Source: Kutzneria sp044547355 (GTDB lineage: Bacteria; Actinomycetota; Actinomycetes; Mycobacteriales; Pseudonocardiaceae). From it: 64,000 nucleotides of DNA. Below are positions 25,994-34,772 of the stretch, one piece after another (position 1 is the first letter of the stretch; every line of letters starts with the position of its first letter). The notes under the pieces are model-generated. The model saw nothing but the letters and a program-made list of their open reading frames with translations, had not been told where the DNA came from and did not search any database. A program made the position numbers and the translations under genes. The stretch is taken from NCBI RefSeq assembly GCF_044547355.1, contig NZ_JBIUAG010000007.1:186001-250000 (forward strand), given 5' to 3'.

Positions 25994-26452
25994 TCAGCGG
26001 GGTGGGGCGGGGCGGCGTTCCCAGACCGCCGGGAGCTCGTCGGCCAGCCAGCCGTACATCTCGTCGATGTTGCGCAGACGCTGGGCACGCTCGGGATCGC
26101 CGCTGAGCAGGCGGAGGCCGGCGGCGGTCAGCTCGCGGGTGGCGGCCAGGGCGCGCAGACGGCGGTCGATCATGTCGTTCCAGCCCTGCTCGTTGAGCCT
26201 GTACTCGGCGGCCTGACGCCCGCGGCGGGTGGTCTTGGTGACCACGCCCAGGTTCATCAGCAGGCGAACGTTGGTGCTGATCGAGCCGCTGCTGGCCTCC
26301 AGCTCCTCGGACAGCTCGGCGGCGGTGCGCTCCACCGGGTCGCACACCAGCAGATAGGCCAGGATCCGCCCGCCGATCAGCGGGATGCCCTCCGGCACGA
26401 AGTGCGCGGCCATCCGCTCGATCCACGCCGACAGCTGGCTGTGCGTCGCCAT
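25994..26452 (-). CDS. GbsR/MarR-like transcription regulator
   Basis: Winged-helix regulator of 152 residues. The helix-turn-helix lies in RTAAELSEELEASSGSISTN (about 43-62), with the wing TKTTRRGRQAAEYRL. The GGRILAYLLVCDPVERTA stretch just before it is typical of the GbsR family. It lies 61 bases downstream of an MFS pump on the same strand and probably controls it. The ligand is unknown. Confidence 0.85.
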   Translation of the reverse strand: MATHSQLSAWIERMAAHFVPEGIPLIGGRILAYLLVCDPVERTAAELSEELEASSGSISTNVRLLMNLGVVTKTTRRGRQAAEYRLNEQGWNDMIDRRLRALAATRELTAAGLRLLSGDPERAQRLRNIDEMYGWLADELPAVWERRPAPPR

Positions 26453-26513
26453 GCCCCTGCCCCCACTCGATCGACTTCAATCGACACTGAAGCCCCAGTG
26501 TAGGAGGTGAAAG

Positions 26514-27920
26514 CTAACCGCGGTCCCCGACACGCTCACGGGGTTTCATCGTCGAGGCGGCGTCGGCGTCCCGGGTGGTCAGGGCGATGGCCGCGGCCAG
26601 CAGGGCGAGGGTGGCGGCGGTGAAGAAACCGGCGCGGTAGGCGATCAGGCCCGGGCCCTCGCCGTCGGAGCCCAGGGCGGCGACAACCGTGCTCAGCCCG
26701 GCGACGCCGCCGGCCGATCCGAGCTGACGCCCCACGTTGTACAGCGCCGAGGACTGGCCCAGGTGCTCGGTCGGCATGGTGGCGAACGAGGCCGTCTGCG
26801 TCGGCATGAAGACAAAACCCATGCTCACGCCGGCCAGCAGCATCAACACGATGATCTGCCAGCGCGGCGTGGACAAGTCGATCAGGCCCATCGCGCCGAC
26901 GTCGACGGCCAGCCCCGTCAGGCCGATCAGTTGCAGCCGCCGGGGCCCGATCCGGGGATAGATCCGGGCGATGACCTGGATGCTGGCCATCGCGCCGAGC
27001 GCCTCGGGAAAGGTGGTCAGCCCCGAGGTGAGCGGGTCGAAGCCGCGGGCCGTCTGGAGGAACTGCGGCATCAGGTACAGCACGCCCAGGAACGCGCCCG
27101 AGCTCAGGACCTGCACCGAGATGCCGGTGCGGAACGGCCGGTTGCCGAGTAATCGCAGGTTCAGCAACGGGCCGGCGGCCCGCAGCTCCACCAGGACCAG
27201 CACCGCCAGCAGGCCGACGCCGAGCACTCCCGTCGCGATCACGTCCGGTTGGTCCCAGCCCCGGTCCGGCCCCTCGCTCAGCGCGTACACCGCGGCCGCG
27301 AACCCCGTGCCGGACAACAGGAATCCCGGCACGTCGAAACGCGTGGCCACGGTGTCCGCGCCGCCGGTCAGGAACAGCAGTCCGAACAGGAACGCCAGCG
27401 CTCCGATCGGGACGTTGACGAAGAACACGTACCGCCAGGACAGCTGGACCGTGAGCAGGCCGCCCAGCACCGGGCCCGAGGCCGGCGCGATGATCGTGGC
27501 GATGTTCATCAGCCGGGTCGCCCGCGGCCGCTCCGCCGGGGCGAAGATGCGCAGCACCATCGTCATGCCGACCGGCACCAGCATGCCGCCGCCCGCGCCC
27601 TGCACCACCCGGAACACCACCAGCTCCGGCAGGCTCATGGCCAATCCGCACAGCGCCGACGCCGCCACGAACAGCGCCAGCGCCGCCAGGAACACCCGCT
27701 TCACGCCGTACCGGTCGGCCAGCCAGCCCGAGGCCGGCATGAACACCGCCAGGCTCAACAGGTACCCGATGACCACCGCGTGGCCCTGCTCCGGCTGCAC
27801 GTCGAAGCGCCGCGCGATCACCGGCAGCGTCACGTTCACCACCGTGCTGTCCAGGATCGACATGAACACCGCGGCGACGTACACAACGGGCACGACGATC
27901 TTCTGGCTCAGCTTCGGCAC
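26514..27920 (-). CDS. MFS drug-export transporter (DHA2, EmrB/QacA type)
   Basis: Major facilitator of 468 residues with about 14 predicted helices, the DHA2 proton-antiport type. Motif D1 is SILDSTVVNVTLPVIAR near residue 22; motif A is GWLADRYGVKRVF near residue 68; motif C-like GPVLGGLLTVQLSWRYVFFV is near residue 150. GTG 27920 is chosen because GAGGGGGAG stands five bases upstream; ATG 27938 is possible but has no site. It is likely cotranscribed with the GbsR/MarR gene and exports toxic compounds; substrates are unknown. Confidence 0.88.
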   Translation of the reverse strand: MPKLSQKIVVPVVYVAAVFMSILDSTVVNVTLPVIARRFDVQPEQGHAVVIGYLLSLAVFMPASGWLADRYGVKRVFLAALALFVAASALCGLAMSLPELVVFRVVQGAGGGMLVPVGMTMVLRIFAPAERPRATRLMNIATIIAPASGPVLGGLLTVQLSWRYVFFVNVPIGALAFLFGLLFLTGGADTVATRFDVPGFLLSGTGFAAAVYALSEGPDRGWDQPDVIATGVLGVGLLAVLVLVELRAAGPLLNLRLLGNRPFRTGISVQVLSSGAFLGVLYLMPQFLQTARGFDPLTSGLTTFPEALGAMASIQVIARIYPRIGPRRLQLIGLTGLAVDVGAMGLIDLSTPRWQIIVLMLLAGVSMGFVFMPTQTASFATMPTEHLGQSSALYNVGRQLGSAGGVAGLSTVVAALGSDGEGPGLIAYRAGFFTAATLALLAAAIALTTRDADAASTMKPRERVGDRG

Positions 27921-28077
27921 GTGCTCCCCCTCTGGCATCCCGGGCCCTTCGCACCTTACGCACCGGGACACCGCCGGCCCGTGACCTCCTTCGACCGCCA
28001 GGTCTGATGCCCCGCCTCGGGACCGTCGCGCCGAGACTGATGCACGTCCTGCTGCCGGCCCGCCCCGAACGCTGACC

Positions 28078-28590
28078 GTGGATCGGGTACATGTGGACAG
28101 CGTGACCACCCGCGTGCCCTGGCAGCCCGACGCCTACCTCGACCTAGCCCGCCGAGCGTGCTTCATATGCGAACTGCTCGCCGGCAACCCCGACTACCCG
28201 CACCACATCGCCTACCGCGACGACGACGCCGTGGTCTTCGCCAGCCGCTTCCCGTCAGTGCTCGGGCACTTCCTGGTCGCCCCGGTCAGCCATCGCGAAC
28301 ACGCCATCGGCGACTTCACTCCCGACGATTACCTGGCCCTCCAACGCGTGGTGCACCGCACGGGCCGCGCGCTGACCGAACTACTGACCGTCGAACGGCT
28401 CTACGTGCTGTCATTGGGCAGCCAGCAGGCCAACCGGCACGTCCACTGGCACCTCGCGCCGCTGCCGCCCGGCGTCCCGTACGACCAGCAACAAACCGCC
28501 CTGCTCGATCCCGCCAACGGCTACCTCGACATCCCCGACGACACCCTGTCCGACCTCGCACGACGCCTCGGTGACCGAATGACCGCCTGA
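28078..28590 (+). CDS. HIT-family nucleotide hydrolase/transferase
   Basis: Histidine-triad protein, up to 170 residues. Features are FICELLAGNPDYPHHIAYRD near residue 30, SVLGHFLVAPVSHREHAI near residue 61, and the triad NRHVHWHLAPLP near residue 120. It should hydrolyse or transfer nucleotide monophosphates in the cytoplasm. GTG 28078, 28093 and 28102 are all possible starts; TACAT upstream of 28102 would suit a leaderless start there. It ends three bases before the convergent monooxygenase gene. Confidence 0.85.
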   Translation: MDRVHVDSVTTRVPWQPDAYLDLARRACFICELLAGNPDYPHHIAYRDDDAVVFASRFPSVLGHFLVAPVSHREHAIGDFTPDDYLALQRVVHRTGRALTELLTVERLYVLSLGSQQANRHVHWHLAPLPPGVPYDQQQTALLDPANGYLDIPDDTLSDLARRLGDRMTA

Positions 28591-28593
28591 CCG

Positions 28594-29712
28594 TTACGCC
28601 GTGAACATCTCGACGAGGCTGTGCGGGGAGTTGGCGCCGAACATGATGGCGTTGAGCTCGACGGACTCGGCGGCGGTGGCGGCGGCGCGGACGAAGAGGG
28701 CGGCCTCGTAGTCGGCGAGGGCGGCGTCTGGGTCGGTGGGGTGGGAGACGAGGGCGAGGGCGAGTTGGGCACCGTCGAACATGGCGATGTTGGCGCCGTC
28801 GCCGGAGGGGGCGGTGACGTGGGCGGCGTCGCCGAGGAGGGTGACGCCGGGGACGCGGGACCAGCGGTGGCCGGCGGGCAGGGCGTAGATGGGGCGGGGC
28901 ACGGGCGGGGTGTCGGCGTCGGTGATGAGGGCGAGCAGCTCGGGGGCCCAGCCGTCGAACTCGGCGGCGACCTGGGCACGGGCGGCGGCGGGGTCGGTGA
29001 AGTCGATGCCGGCGACCCACTCCTCGGGCTTGGCCAGCTGGGCGTAGGTGTGCAGCACGCCGCCGGGCTCCCGGTGGGCGGTGATGCCCCGCCCGGGTTC
29101 GAGCCCGAACATGCCGCCACCGCCGACGGCCTCGGCGCTGGCGGGGTGCCGCGAGTCGCTGTCGTGCAGGTAGGTCTCGATGTAGGTGGTGCCGGTGTAG
29201 GCGGGTTTTGCCGTGGACACAAGGGAACGGACCCGCGACCACGTGCCGTCGGCGCCGACCAGGAGATCGGCGGTCACGGTTGAGCCGTCGGCGAAAGTGA
29301 GCTGGTGACGGCCGTCGTCGAGGGTGCGGACGCCGGCGACCTTGTGTCCCCAGTGGACGGTGCCGGCCGGCAGCGAGTCGAGCAGGAGCTGCCGCAGCCG
29401 GCCACGGGGCACTTCGGGCCGGCGACCGGCGCCGTCGTCGGGCTCGTCGAACAGGACGGCGCCGTGCCGGTCGAGCACCCGGGTGGCCTCGCCGCCGTGG
29501 TGCACGAGGCCGAGGAACTCCTCGTACAGCCCGGCGGCCTTGATCGCGACCTGCCCGTTGTGGTCGCGGATGTCGAGCATGCCGCCCTGGGCGCGGGCGG
29601 TCGGCGAGGCCTCGGCCTCGTAGACGGCGACGGGGACGCCGTGGATGTGCAGGACGCGGGCGAGCACGAGCCCGCCCAGGCCGGCGCCGACGATCGTGAC
29701 GGGTGCGGTCAT
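28594..29712 (-). CDS. FAD-dependent monooxygenase 1 (TetX-like group)
   Basis: Class A flavin monooxygenase of 372 residues. The FAD/NADPH motif is VTIVGAGLGGLVLARVL at the start. DLLVGADGTWSRVRS is near residue 150 and the second FAD motif GVTLLGDAAHVTAPSGDGAN near residue 290. It resembles TetX-type hydroxylases, some of which inactivate tetracyclines; the substrate here is unknown. ATG 29712 follows GAGAGG. The promoter carries two copies of a TetR-type operator shared with the divergent regulator, so expression should be induced by a small molecule. Confidence 0.88.
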   Translation of the reverse strand: MTAPVTIVGAGLGGLVLARVLHIHGVPVAVYEAEASPTARAQGGMLDIRDHNGQVAIKAAGLYEEFLGLVHHGGEATRVLDRHGAVLFDEPDDGAGRRPEVPRGRLRQLLLDSLPAGTVHWGHKVAGVRTLDDGRHQLTFADGSTVTADLLVGADGTWSRVRSLVSTAKPAYTGTTYIETYLHDSDSRHPASAEAVGGGGMFGLEPGRGITAHREPGGVLHTYAQLAKPEEWVAGIDFTDPAAARAQVAAEFDGWAPELLALITDADTPPVPRPIYALPAGHRWSRVPGVTLLGDAAHVTAPSGDGANIAMFDGAQLALALVSHPTDPDAALADYEAALFVRAAATAAESVELNAIMFGANSPHSLVEMFTA

Positions 29713-29726
29713 GGTGATCACCTCTC

Positions 29727-29745
29727 TTTGGAACGCTGTTCCAAA
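29727..29745. promoter_or_regulatory. TetR operator copy 1 (monooxygenase 1 pair)
   Basis: Perfect inverted repeat TTTGGAACGCTGTTCCAAA (eight-base arms, three-base spacer), 15 bases upstream of the monooxygenase ATG. Confidence 0.88.
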
Positions 29746-29749
29746 GCAG

Positions 29750-29768
29750 TTTGGAACAGCGTTCCAAA
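29750..29768. promoter_or_regulatory. TetR operator copy 2 (monooxygenase 1 pair)
   Basis: Second inverted repeat TTTGGAACAGCGTTCCAAA with identical arms, 23 bases from copy 1 and 18 bases before the tetR start. Both divergent promoters can be controlled from the pair. Confidence 0.88.
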
Positions 29769-29785
29769 CATGTCAAGATGGGGGC

Positions 29786-30439
29786 ATGACACGTCACGTC
29801 GAACGGCGGGCCGACGCCCTGTCCCGGGAGCGCATCGTCGAGGCGGCGGTGGCCCTGCTCGACGCCGACGGCGAGGGCGGCCTGACCTTCCGCCGGCTGG
29901 CCGAGCGCCTGCGCACCGGCCCCGGCGCGATCTACAACCACGTGGCCAACAAGGGCGAACTGCTGGCCGCGGCCACCGACGCGGTCCTGGCCCCGGCCCT
30001 GAAGGCCGAGGTCGCGCCGGATGTGCGGGCGGTGGCGCTGGCGGTGTTCGACGCGATCGACAAGCACCCCTGGGTGGGCACACAACTCGCCGCCGCCCCG
30101 TCGCAGCCGGCCATGCTGCGCGTCTTCGAACGCATCGGACGGCAGGTCCGGGCCCTCGGCGTGCCGGCCGCCGCCGAGTTCGCCTCGGTGTCGGCGCTGA
30201 CCAACTACATCCTCGGCGTCGGCGGTCTTAACGCCGCCAACGCCCGCACCGTGGCCCCAGGCACGAACCGGACCGACTTCCTGACCACGGTCGCGGCCGA
30301 GTGGGCCGATCTCGATCCCGAGGAGTTCCCGTTCACCCGTGACGTCGCCGGGCAGCTGCGCGACCACGACGACCGCGAGCAGTTCCTGGCCGGGATCGAC
30401 CTCATCCTCAACGGCATTCGCCTGCTCGGACGGCCTTAG
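29786..30439 (+). CDS. TetR-family regulator 1
   Basis: TetR-family repressor of 217 residues with the DNA-binding helices at about 12-58 (SRERIVEAAVALLDADGEGG, then AERLRTGPGAIYNHVANKGEL). The rest is the ligand domain. It is divergent from monooxygenase 1 across the twin operators and is very probably their ligand-responsive regulator. The ATG lies after AAGATGGGGG. Its 3' end overlaps the end of monooxygenase 2 by 32 bases, linking two similar modules. Confidence 0.88.
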   Translation: MTRHVERRADALSRERIVEAAVALLDADGEGGLTFRRLAERLRTGPGAIYNHVANKGELLAAATDAVLAPALKAEVAPDVRAVALAVFDAIDKHPWVGTQLAAAPSQPAMLRVFERIGRQVRALGVPAAAEFASVSALTNYILGVGGLNAANARTVAPGTNRTDFLTTVAAEWADLDPEEFPFTRDVAGQLRDHDDREQFLAGIDLILNGIRLLGRP

Positions 30440-31937
30440 CCTCGCCGGCCCAGCGGCGAAGGGTGTCCTCGAGCCCGGCGGCGTCAGCCGAGTCGACGGC
30501 CCAGGCGACCACGCCGTCGGGGCGAACCAGGACACCGGCCGGTGACGCGGGCTCGTCGGCAACAACGGTCACCCGCCCGTCCCAGGCCTTGGCAATACAG
30601 GCGAACGCGCCGTCGGAAGTGCGGTCGAGCAGCAGGAATCCGCCGCCGTGGCCGTGGTCGACCAGCCGGGAGCCGTCGCTCAGCCACAGGTCGGGGACCT
30701 GCCGGCCGATCAGCGGGTGGTCGCCGGGCAGGTCGATGCGCTGGACGACGCCGGACAGGTGTTTGACCGCGTAGGTCGCGCCATCCCGGGTGCTCAGCAG
30801 ATCGCTCACGATCTCCCGCAGCGCGCCCGACTTGGCGTCGCCGCGCAGCACGCCGATCTGGCCACGAGTCCAGGCCAGGACCCACTCGCCGATCGGCCGC
30901 CGCTCGGCGTCGTACGTGTCGAGCAGTCCCTCGGGCGCCCAGCCGGCGATCACGGCGGCCAGCTTCCAGCCGAGGTTCATCGCGTCGCCGTAGCCGAGGT
31001 TGAGGCCCTGGCCGCCGAACGGCGGGTGCACGTGGGCGGCGTCGCCGGCCAGCAGCACTCGCCCCGCACGGTAGTTCGCGGCCTGCCGGGTGTTGTCGGT
31101 CCAGCGGGTCGGGGCGCCGTGCAGTGCGGTCACGGTGATGTCGGCCCCGGTGACCCGGCGCAGCCTGGTCTGCACTTCCTCCAGGGTGATCTCCGACTTG
31201 CGGTCGGCCGGCGGGTGGTCGAACTCGACGATGGCCACCCGGCCCGGCTGCGGCCCGTAGCGGTAGGTGCCACGGGGCGTCCAGGTCCAGCCGTTGGTCA
31301 GCGCCAGCGAGCCGGCGACCTCGACGACCGCCTGGATGCCGGTGATCTCCGGGTCCTCGCCGGGGAACTCGATGCCGGCGAGGCGGCGCACGGCGCTGTG
31401 GCCGCCGTCGCAGCCGACCAGCCAGTCGGTGCGCACAGAGCCGTGGTTGGCGCCGACGATCACGCCGTCGCCGGTGTCCTCGAACGAGGTGACCTCGACC
31501 CCGCGGTGGATCGGCACGCCGAGCCGGGTGACGTGCTCGGTCAGCAGCGCCACCAGTTCGGGCTGCGGCACGACCCGCGCGCCGGCGGCCGCGGTGTGGG
31601 CGACGAAGTCGGGGTCGTCCCAGTTCACCAGGTCGGCGTCGACGGCCATGCCGGCGAAGTGGCCGGTGAAGCGGGTGTCCGACGGCGACTTGCCGGCGAC
31701 GACCGGCCCGCTGCGGCCGAGCGTCTCCCGCTGGATCCGCTCGGCGGCGGCCAGCAGGCCGCGGCGGTCGAGCGCCTCGGCCGTCGTCATGGTGATCGAC
31801 TGGGCCTTCATCGCCCGTTCCGGCTCGGCCTGGCGCTCCAGCACCTGCACGGAGACGCCGGCCAGGGCGAGTTCGGCGGCCAATGCCAGGCCCACCGGCC
31901 CGGCCCCGACGACCGTCACGTTCGTGTCGTTGTTCAC
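30408..31937 (-). CDS. FAD-dependent monooxygenase 2 (PHBH/Rox-like)
   Basis: Class A flavoprotein hydroxylase of 509 residues, with the aromatic-hydroxylase layout and an extra C-terminal thioredoxin-like domain (about 390-509). Motifs are VTVVGAGPVGLALAAELALA, WLVGCDGGHSAVRRLAG near residue 160, and GRVLLAGDAAHVHPPFGGQG near residue 283. It is related to hydroxylases of antibiotics such as rifampicin and of aromatic rings; the substrate is unknown. GTG 31937 lies within the left arm of the operator, so repressor binding should cover the start. Confidence 0.88.
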   Translation of the reverse strand: MNNDTNVTVVGAGPVGLALAAELALAGVSVQVLERQAEPERAMKAQSITMTTAEALDRRGLLAAAERIQRETLGRSGPVVAGKSPSDTRFTGHFAGMAVDADLVNWDDPDFVAHTAAAGARVVPQPELVALLTEHVTRLGVPIHRGVEVTSFEDTGDGVIVGANHGSVRTDWLVGCDGGHSAVRRLAGIEFPGEDPEITGIQAVVEVAGSLALTNGWTWTPRGTYRYGPQPGRVAIVEFDHPPADRKSEITLEEVQTRLRRVTGADITVTALHGAPTRWTDNTRQAANYRAGRVLLAGDAAHVHPPFGGQGLNLGYGDAMNLGWKLAAVIAGWAPEGLLDTYDAERRPIGEWVLAWTRGQIGVLRGDAKSGALREIVSDLLSTRDGATYAVKHLSGVVQRIDLPGDHPLIGRQVPDLWLSDGSRLVDHGHGGGFLLLDRTSDGAFACIAKAWDGRVTVVADEPASPAGVLVRPDGVVAWAVDSADAAGLEDTLRRWAGEAKAVRAGECR

Positions 31938-31969
31938 GAACACTGTTCTAGTTACGAACAGTGTTCGTG
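31935..31969. promoter_or_regulatory. TetR operator array (monooxygenase 2 pair)
   Basis: A 35-base palindrome with perfect 14-base arms (CACGAACACTGTTC and complement) and a seven-base centre. Each arm holds its own small inverted repeat, GAACACTGTTC or GAACAGTGTTC, so two TetR dimers could bind. It overlaps the monooxygenase start and lies 19 bases before the divergent tetR. Confidence 0.88.
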
Positions 31970-31988
31970 TCAAGCTAAGCTGGCGACC

Positions 31989-32711
31989 GTGAACCCGAGA
32001 GAGCGACGTGCCGCACGTCACCAGCCCCCCAACGCCGAGGTCGAGGCCGCGCCCCGGCGGCGGCGCAAGACGGTGTTCACGCCGGCGCAGATCGTCGACA
32101 CCGCGCTGGCGCTGATCTCCGTCGAGGGCTACGAGGCGGTGACCATGCGCCGGGTGGCCGCCGCCCTGGACACCGGGCCGGCCTCGCTCTACGCGCACGT
32201 GGTCAACAAGTCCGACCTCGACGAGCTGCTCATCGGCCGGCTGTGCTCGGAAATCGCGCTGCCCCAACCGGATCCGGCGGCCTGGCGCGAGCAGATCCGC
32301 GGCGTCTGCGGGCAGATCCGCGACCAGTACCTGCGCTACCCGGGCGTCTCACGGGCCGCGCTCGCATTGGCCCCCACCGACCTGGAGGTCCTGCGCATCA
32401 GCGAGGGCATGCTGGCGATCATGCTGGCCGGCGGCGTCGCCCCGCAGGCCGCCGCCTGGGCCTGCGACGCCCTGCTGCTCTACGTCGCCGCGTACTGCCT
32501 GGAGACGTCCATCCGGCACCAGCGCGCCACCACCGCCGACGCCCCGTGGGTGATGGACCGCGACGAGCTCCGGGCCCGCCTCGCCGGCCTACCGGCGGCG
32601 TCCTTCCCCACCATCGTTGCCCACGCCGCCGAGCTCACCGCCGGCGACGGCCACGACCGCTTCGACTTCACCGTGGCCCTGATGATCGACGCCCTCGCCC
32701 CCAAAATGTGA
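31989..32711 (+). CDS. TetR-family regulator 2
   Basis: TetR-family regulator of 240 residues. A basic N-terminal arm (about 1-30, with PRRRRK) precedes the helix-turn-helix in VAAALDTGPASLYAHVVNKS near residue 60. A TetR_C-like ligand domain follows. It is divergent from monooxygenase 2 across the 35-base palindrome. GTG 31989 is preferred because TAAGCT lies about ten bases upstream. Its end is followed at once by hairpin A copy 2. Confidence 0.87.
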   Translation: MNPRERRAARHQPPNAEVEAAPRRRRKTVFTPAQIVDTALALISVEGYEAVTMRRVAAALDTGPASLYAHVVNKSDLDELLIGRLCSEIALPQPDPAAWREQIRGVCGQIRDQYLRYPGVSRAALALAPTDLEVLRISEGMLAIMLAGGVAPQAAAWACDALLLYVAAYCLETSIRHQRATTADAPWVMDRDELRARLAGLPAASFPTIVAHAAELTAGDGHDRFDFTVALMIDALAPKM

Positions 32712-32718
32712 CGTCGGC

Positions 32719-32771
32719 GCTTGGAAGGGGGCTTTCCTCCACTCCGAGTCGAGGAAAGCCCCCTTCCAAGC
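32719..32771. terminator. Long hairpin repeat, family A copy 2
   Basis: Fifty-three bases with 25-base arms, one mismatch (AGTCGAGG for AGTGGAGG), seven bases after the tetR stop and 22 before the convergent dehydrogenase end. See copies at 7631 and 38151. Confidence 0.75.
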
Positions 32772-32793
32772 AAGACAGACAGGCTGGACGGGG

Positions 32794-34611
32794 TCAGGCG
32801 CTGGCTGCCGCGGCGGCGCGGCCGGCCGTCCGGCCGGAGAACAGGCAGCCGCCCAGGAAGGTGCCCTCCAGCGCGCGGTATCCGTGCACGCCACCGCCGC
32901 CGAAGCCGGAGACCTCACCCGCGGCGTAGAGGCCGGTGATGGGCTGGCCGTTGGCGCCGAGCACCCGTCCGGACAGGTCGGTCTGCAGGCCGCCCAGGGT
33001 CTTGCGGGTGAGGATGTTCATCCGGATGGCGATCAGCGGCCCGGCCGACGGGTCGAGGATCTTGTGCAGCGGGGCGGTGCGGGCCAGGCTGTCGCCGCTG
33101 TAGGCCAGCGAGTTGCGCACGCCCATCACCTGGCTGTCCTTGGTGAACGGGTTGTCGACCTGCGCGTCCCGGATGCTCATCTGGGCCTGCAACTGGTTGA
33201 GGTCGACCAGGTTGGCGCCGGCCAGCCGGTTCATGCCGGCGACCAGGTCGGACAGGGTGTCGGCGATGACGAAGTCCTGGCCCTTGTCCATGAACGCCTT
33301 CACCGGCGGCGGCGTGCTGTTGAGGATGCGCATCGCCAGGTAGCCGAGCAGGTCCTTGCGGGTGAGCTCGGGGTTCTGCTCGGAGCCGGAGAGGATGAAC
33401 TCCTTGTCGATGATCTTCTTGTTGAGCACGAACCACGTGTAGTCGTAGCCGGAGCGGCCGATCAGCTCCAGCGTGCCGAGGGTGTCGTAGCTGGGCACGC
33501 CCGGGTTGGGCAGCCGGCGCCCCGTGGCGTCGAACCACAGCGAGGACGGCGCGGCCAGCACGCGGATGCCGTGGTTGGGCCAGATCGGCGCGAAGTTGGC
33601 CAATCCCTCGGTGTAGTGCCACATGCGGTCGGGGTTGACCAGCCGGGCCCCGGCCGCCTGGCTGATGGCCAGCATCCGACCGTCCACGTGGGCCGGCACG
33701 CCGGTGATCATGTGGGCCGGCGGGTGGCCGAGGCGGGCCGGCCAGTTGGCCCGCACCAGGTCCTGGTTGCCGCCGATGCCGCCGGAGGTGACGATCACGA
33801 TCGGCGCGTGCAGCTCGAAGTCGCCGATCTTGACCCGGGAGCTGGGTGTGCCGCGGGCCGCGCTGCTGGGCTCCAGGATGCTGCCCCGCACGCCGGTCAC
33901 CGCGCCGTTGGTGGTGACGATCCCGTCCACCTGGTGGCGGAACTTGAAGGTCACCTTGCCCGCGGCGGCCGCGTCGGTGACCAGCTTCGCGAACGGCTCC
34001 ATCACGCCCGGGCCGGTGCCCAGGGTCAGGTGGAAGCGCGGCACCGAGTTGCCCGGGCCGGAGGCCGACACCCCGCCGCGCTCGGCCCAGCCGACGATCG
34101 GCACCCACGTGACGCCCAGACCGGACAGCCAGGCCCGCTTCTCGCCGGCGGCGAAGTGCACGTAGGCGTCGGCCCAGCGGGAGGCCCAGTAGTCCTCGCC
34201 CAGCGGGTCGTCGACGCCACGGTCGAAGCCCGCGGTGTTGAACCAGTCGGTGCGGGCCAGGTCGACGGAGTCCTTGATGCCGGCGGTGCGCTGCTCGGGC
34301 GAGTCGACGAAGAACAGGCCGCCCAGCGACCAGAAGGCCTGACCGCCCAGGCTGGCCTGCGGCTCCTGGTCCAGCAGCAACACCTTTCGGCCGGCCGCGA
34401 TCAGCTCCGAGGTGGCCACCAGGCCGGCCAGGCCGTGGCCGACCACGATCGCGTCCGCGTCGTCGGCCGCCGTCGCCGCCGCGGCGACGCCGCCCAGGCC
34501 CAGCGTGCCCAGGCCCAGTGTGCTCAGGGCTGTCCCGGCGACGACCCCACCGCCGGCGGCCAACAGGCTTCGACGGCTCATGCTGTTGTCGCCCATCTGC
34601 GGACTCGTCAT
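32794..34611 (-). CDS. Tat-exported FAD-binding dehydrogenase
   Basis: FAD-binding dehydrogenase of 605 residues related to flavocytochrome/3-ketosteroid dehydrogenases. A twin-arginine signal (MSRRSLLAAGGG, about residues 11-48) predicts folded export. The FAD motif is DAIVVGHGLAGLVATSEL near residue 53. Family motifs GGQAFWSLGGLFF near residue 90 and LYAAGEVSGFGGGGVHGYRA near residue 558 close the flavin site. ATG 34611 follows GGAGGA. A TetR-like palindrome lies just upstream but no regulator is adjacent. Substrate is not readable. Confidence 0.88.
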   Translation of the reverse strand: MTSPQMGDNSMSRRSLLAAGGGVVAGTALSTLGLGTLGLGGVAAAATAADDADAIVVGHGLAGLVATSELIAAGRKVLLLDQEPQASLGGQAFWSLGGLFFVDSPEQRTAGIKDSVDLARTDWFNTAGFDRGVDDPLGEDYWASRWADAYVHFAAGEKRAWLSGLGVTWVPIVGWAERGGVSASGPGNSVPRFHLTLGTGPGVMEPFAKLVTDAAAAGKVTFKFRHQVDGIVTTNGAVTGVRGSILEPSSAARGTPSSRVKIGDFELHAPIVIVTSGGIGGNQDLVRANWPARLGHPPAHMITGVPAHVDGRMLAISQAAGARLVNPDRMWHYTEGLANFAPIWPNHGIRVLAAPSSLWFDATGRRLPNPGVPSYDTLGTLELIGRSGYDYTWFVLNKKIIDKEFILSGSEQNPELTRKDLLGYLAMRILNSTPPPVKAFMDKGQDFVIADTLSDLVAGMNRLAGANLVDLNQLQAQMSIRDAQVDNPFTKDSQVMGVRNSLAYSGDSLARTAPLHKILDPSAGPLIAIRMNILTRKTLGGLQTDLSGRVLGANGQPITGLYAAGEVSGFGGGGVHGYRALEGTFLGGCLFSGRTAGRAAAAASA

Positions 34612-34642
34612 TGAGTCATCCTCCAGACTGAACCGAGCGTCA

Positions 34643-34656
34643 TTACCGGTCGGTAA
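34643..34656. promoter_or_regulatory. Orphan TetR-like operator
   Basis: TTACCGGTCGGTAA is an inverted repeat (TTACCG-GT-CGGTAA) 32 bases upstream of the FAD dehydrogenase ATG. Such sequences are typical of TetR regulators. The cognate regulator is not next to it, and neither TetR in the window uses this arm sequence. Confidence 0.6.
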
Positions 34657-34772
34657 GTAGAGAAGCAGGGATGGCCCGACCATCCATAGGGTCGTGACGT
34701 CAACTTCGGCGGACGTCGTTGTCCGTCACCGACAACGGCCAACCGGGCGGGCCCGTGACACGTCCTGTGATC

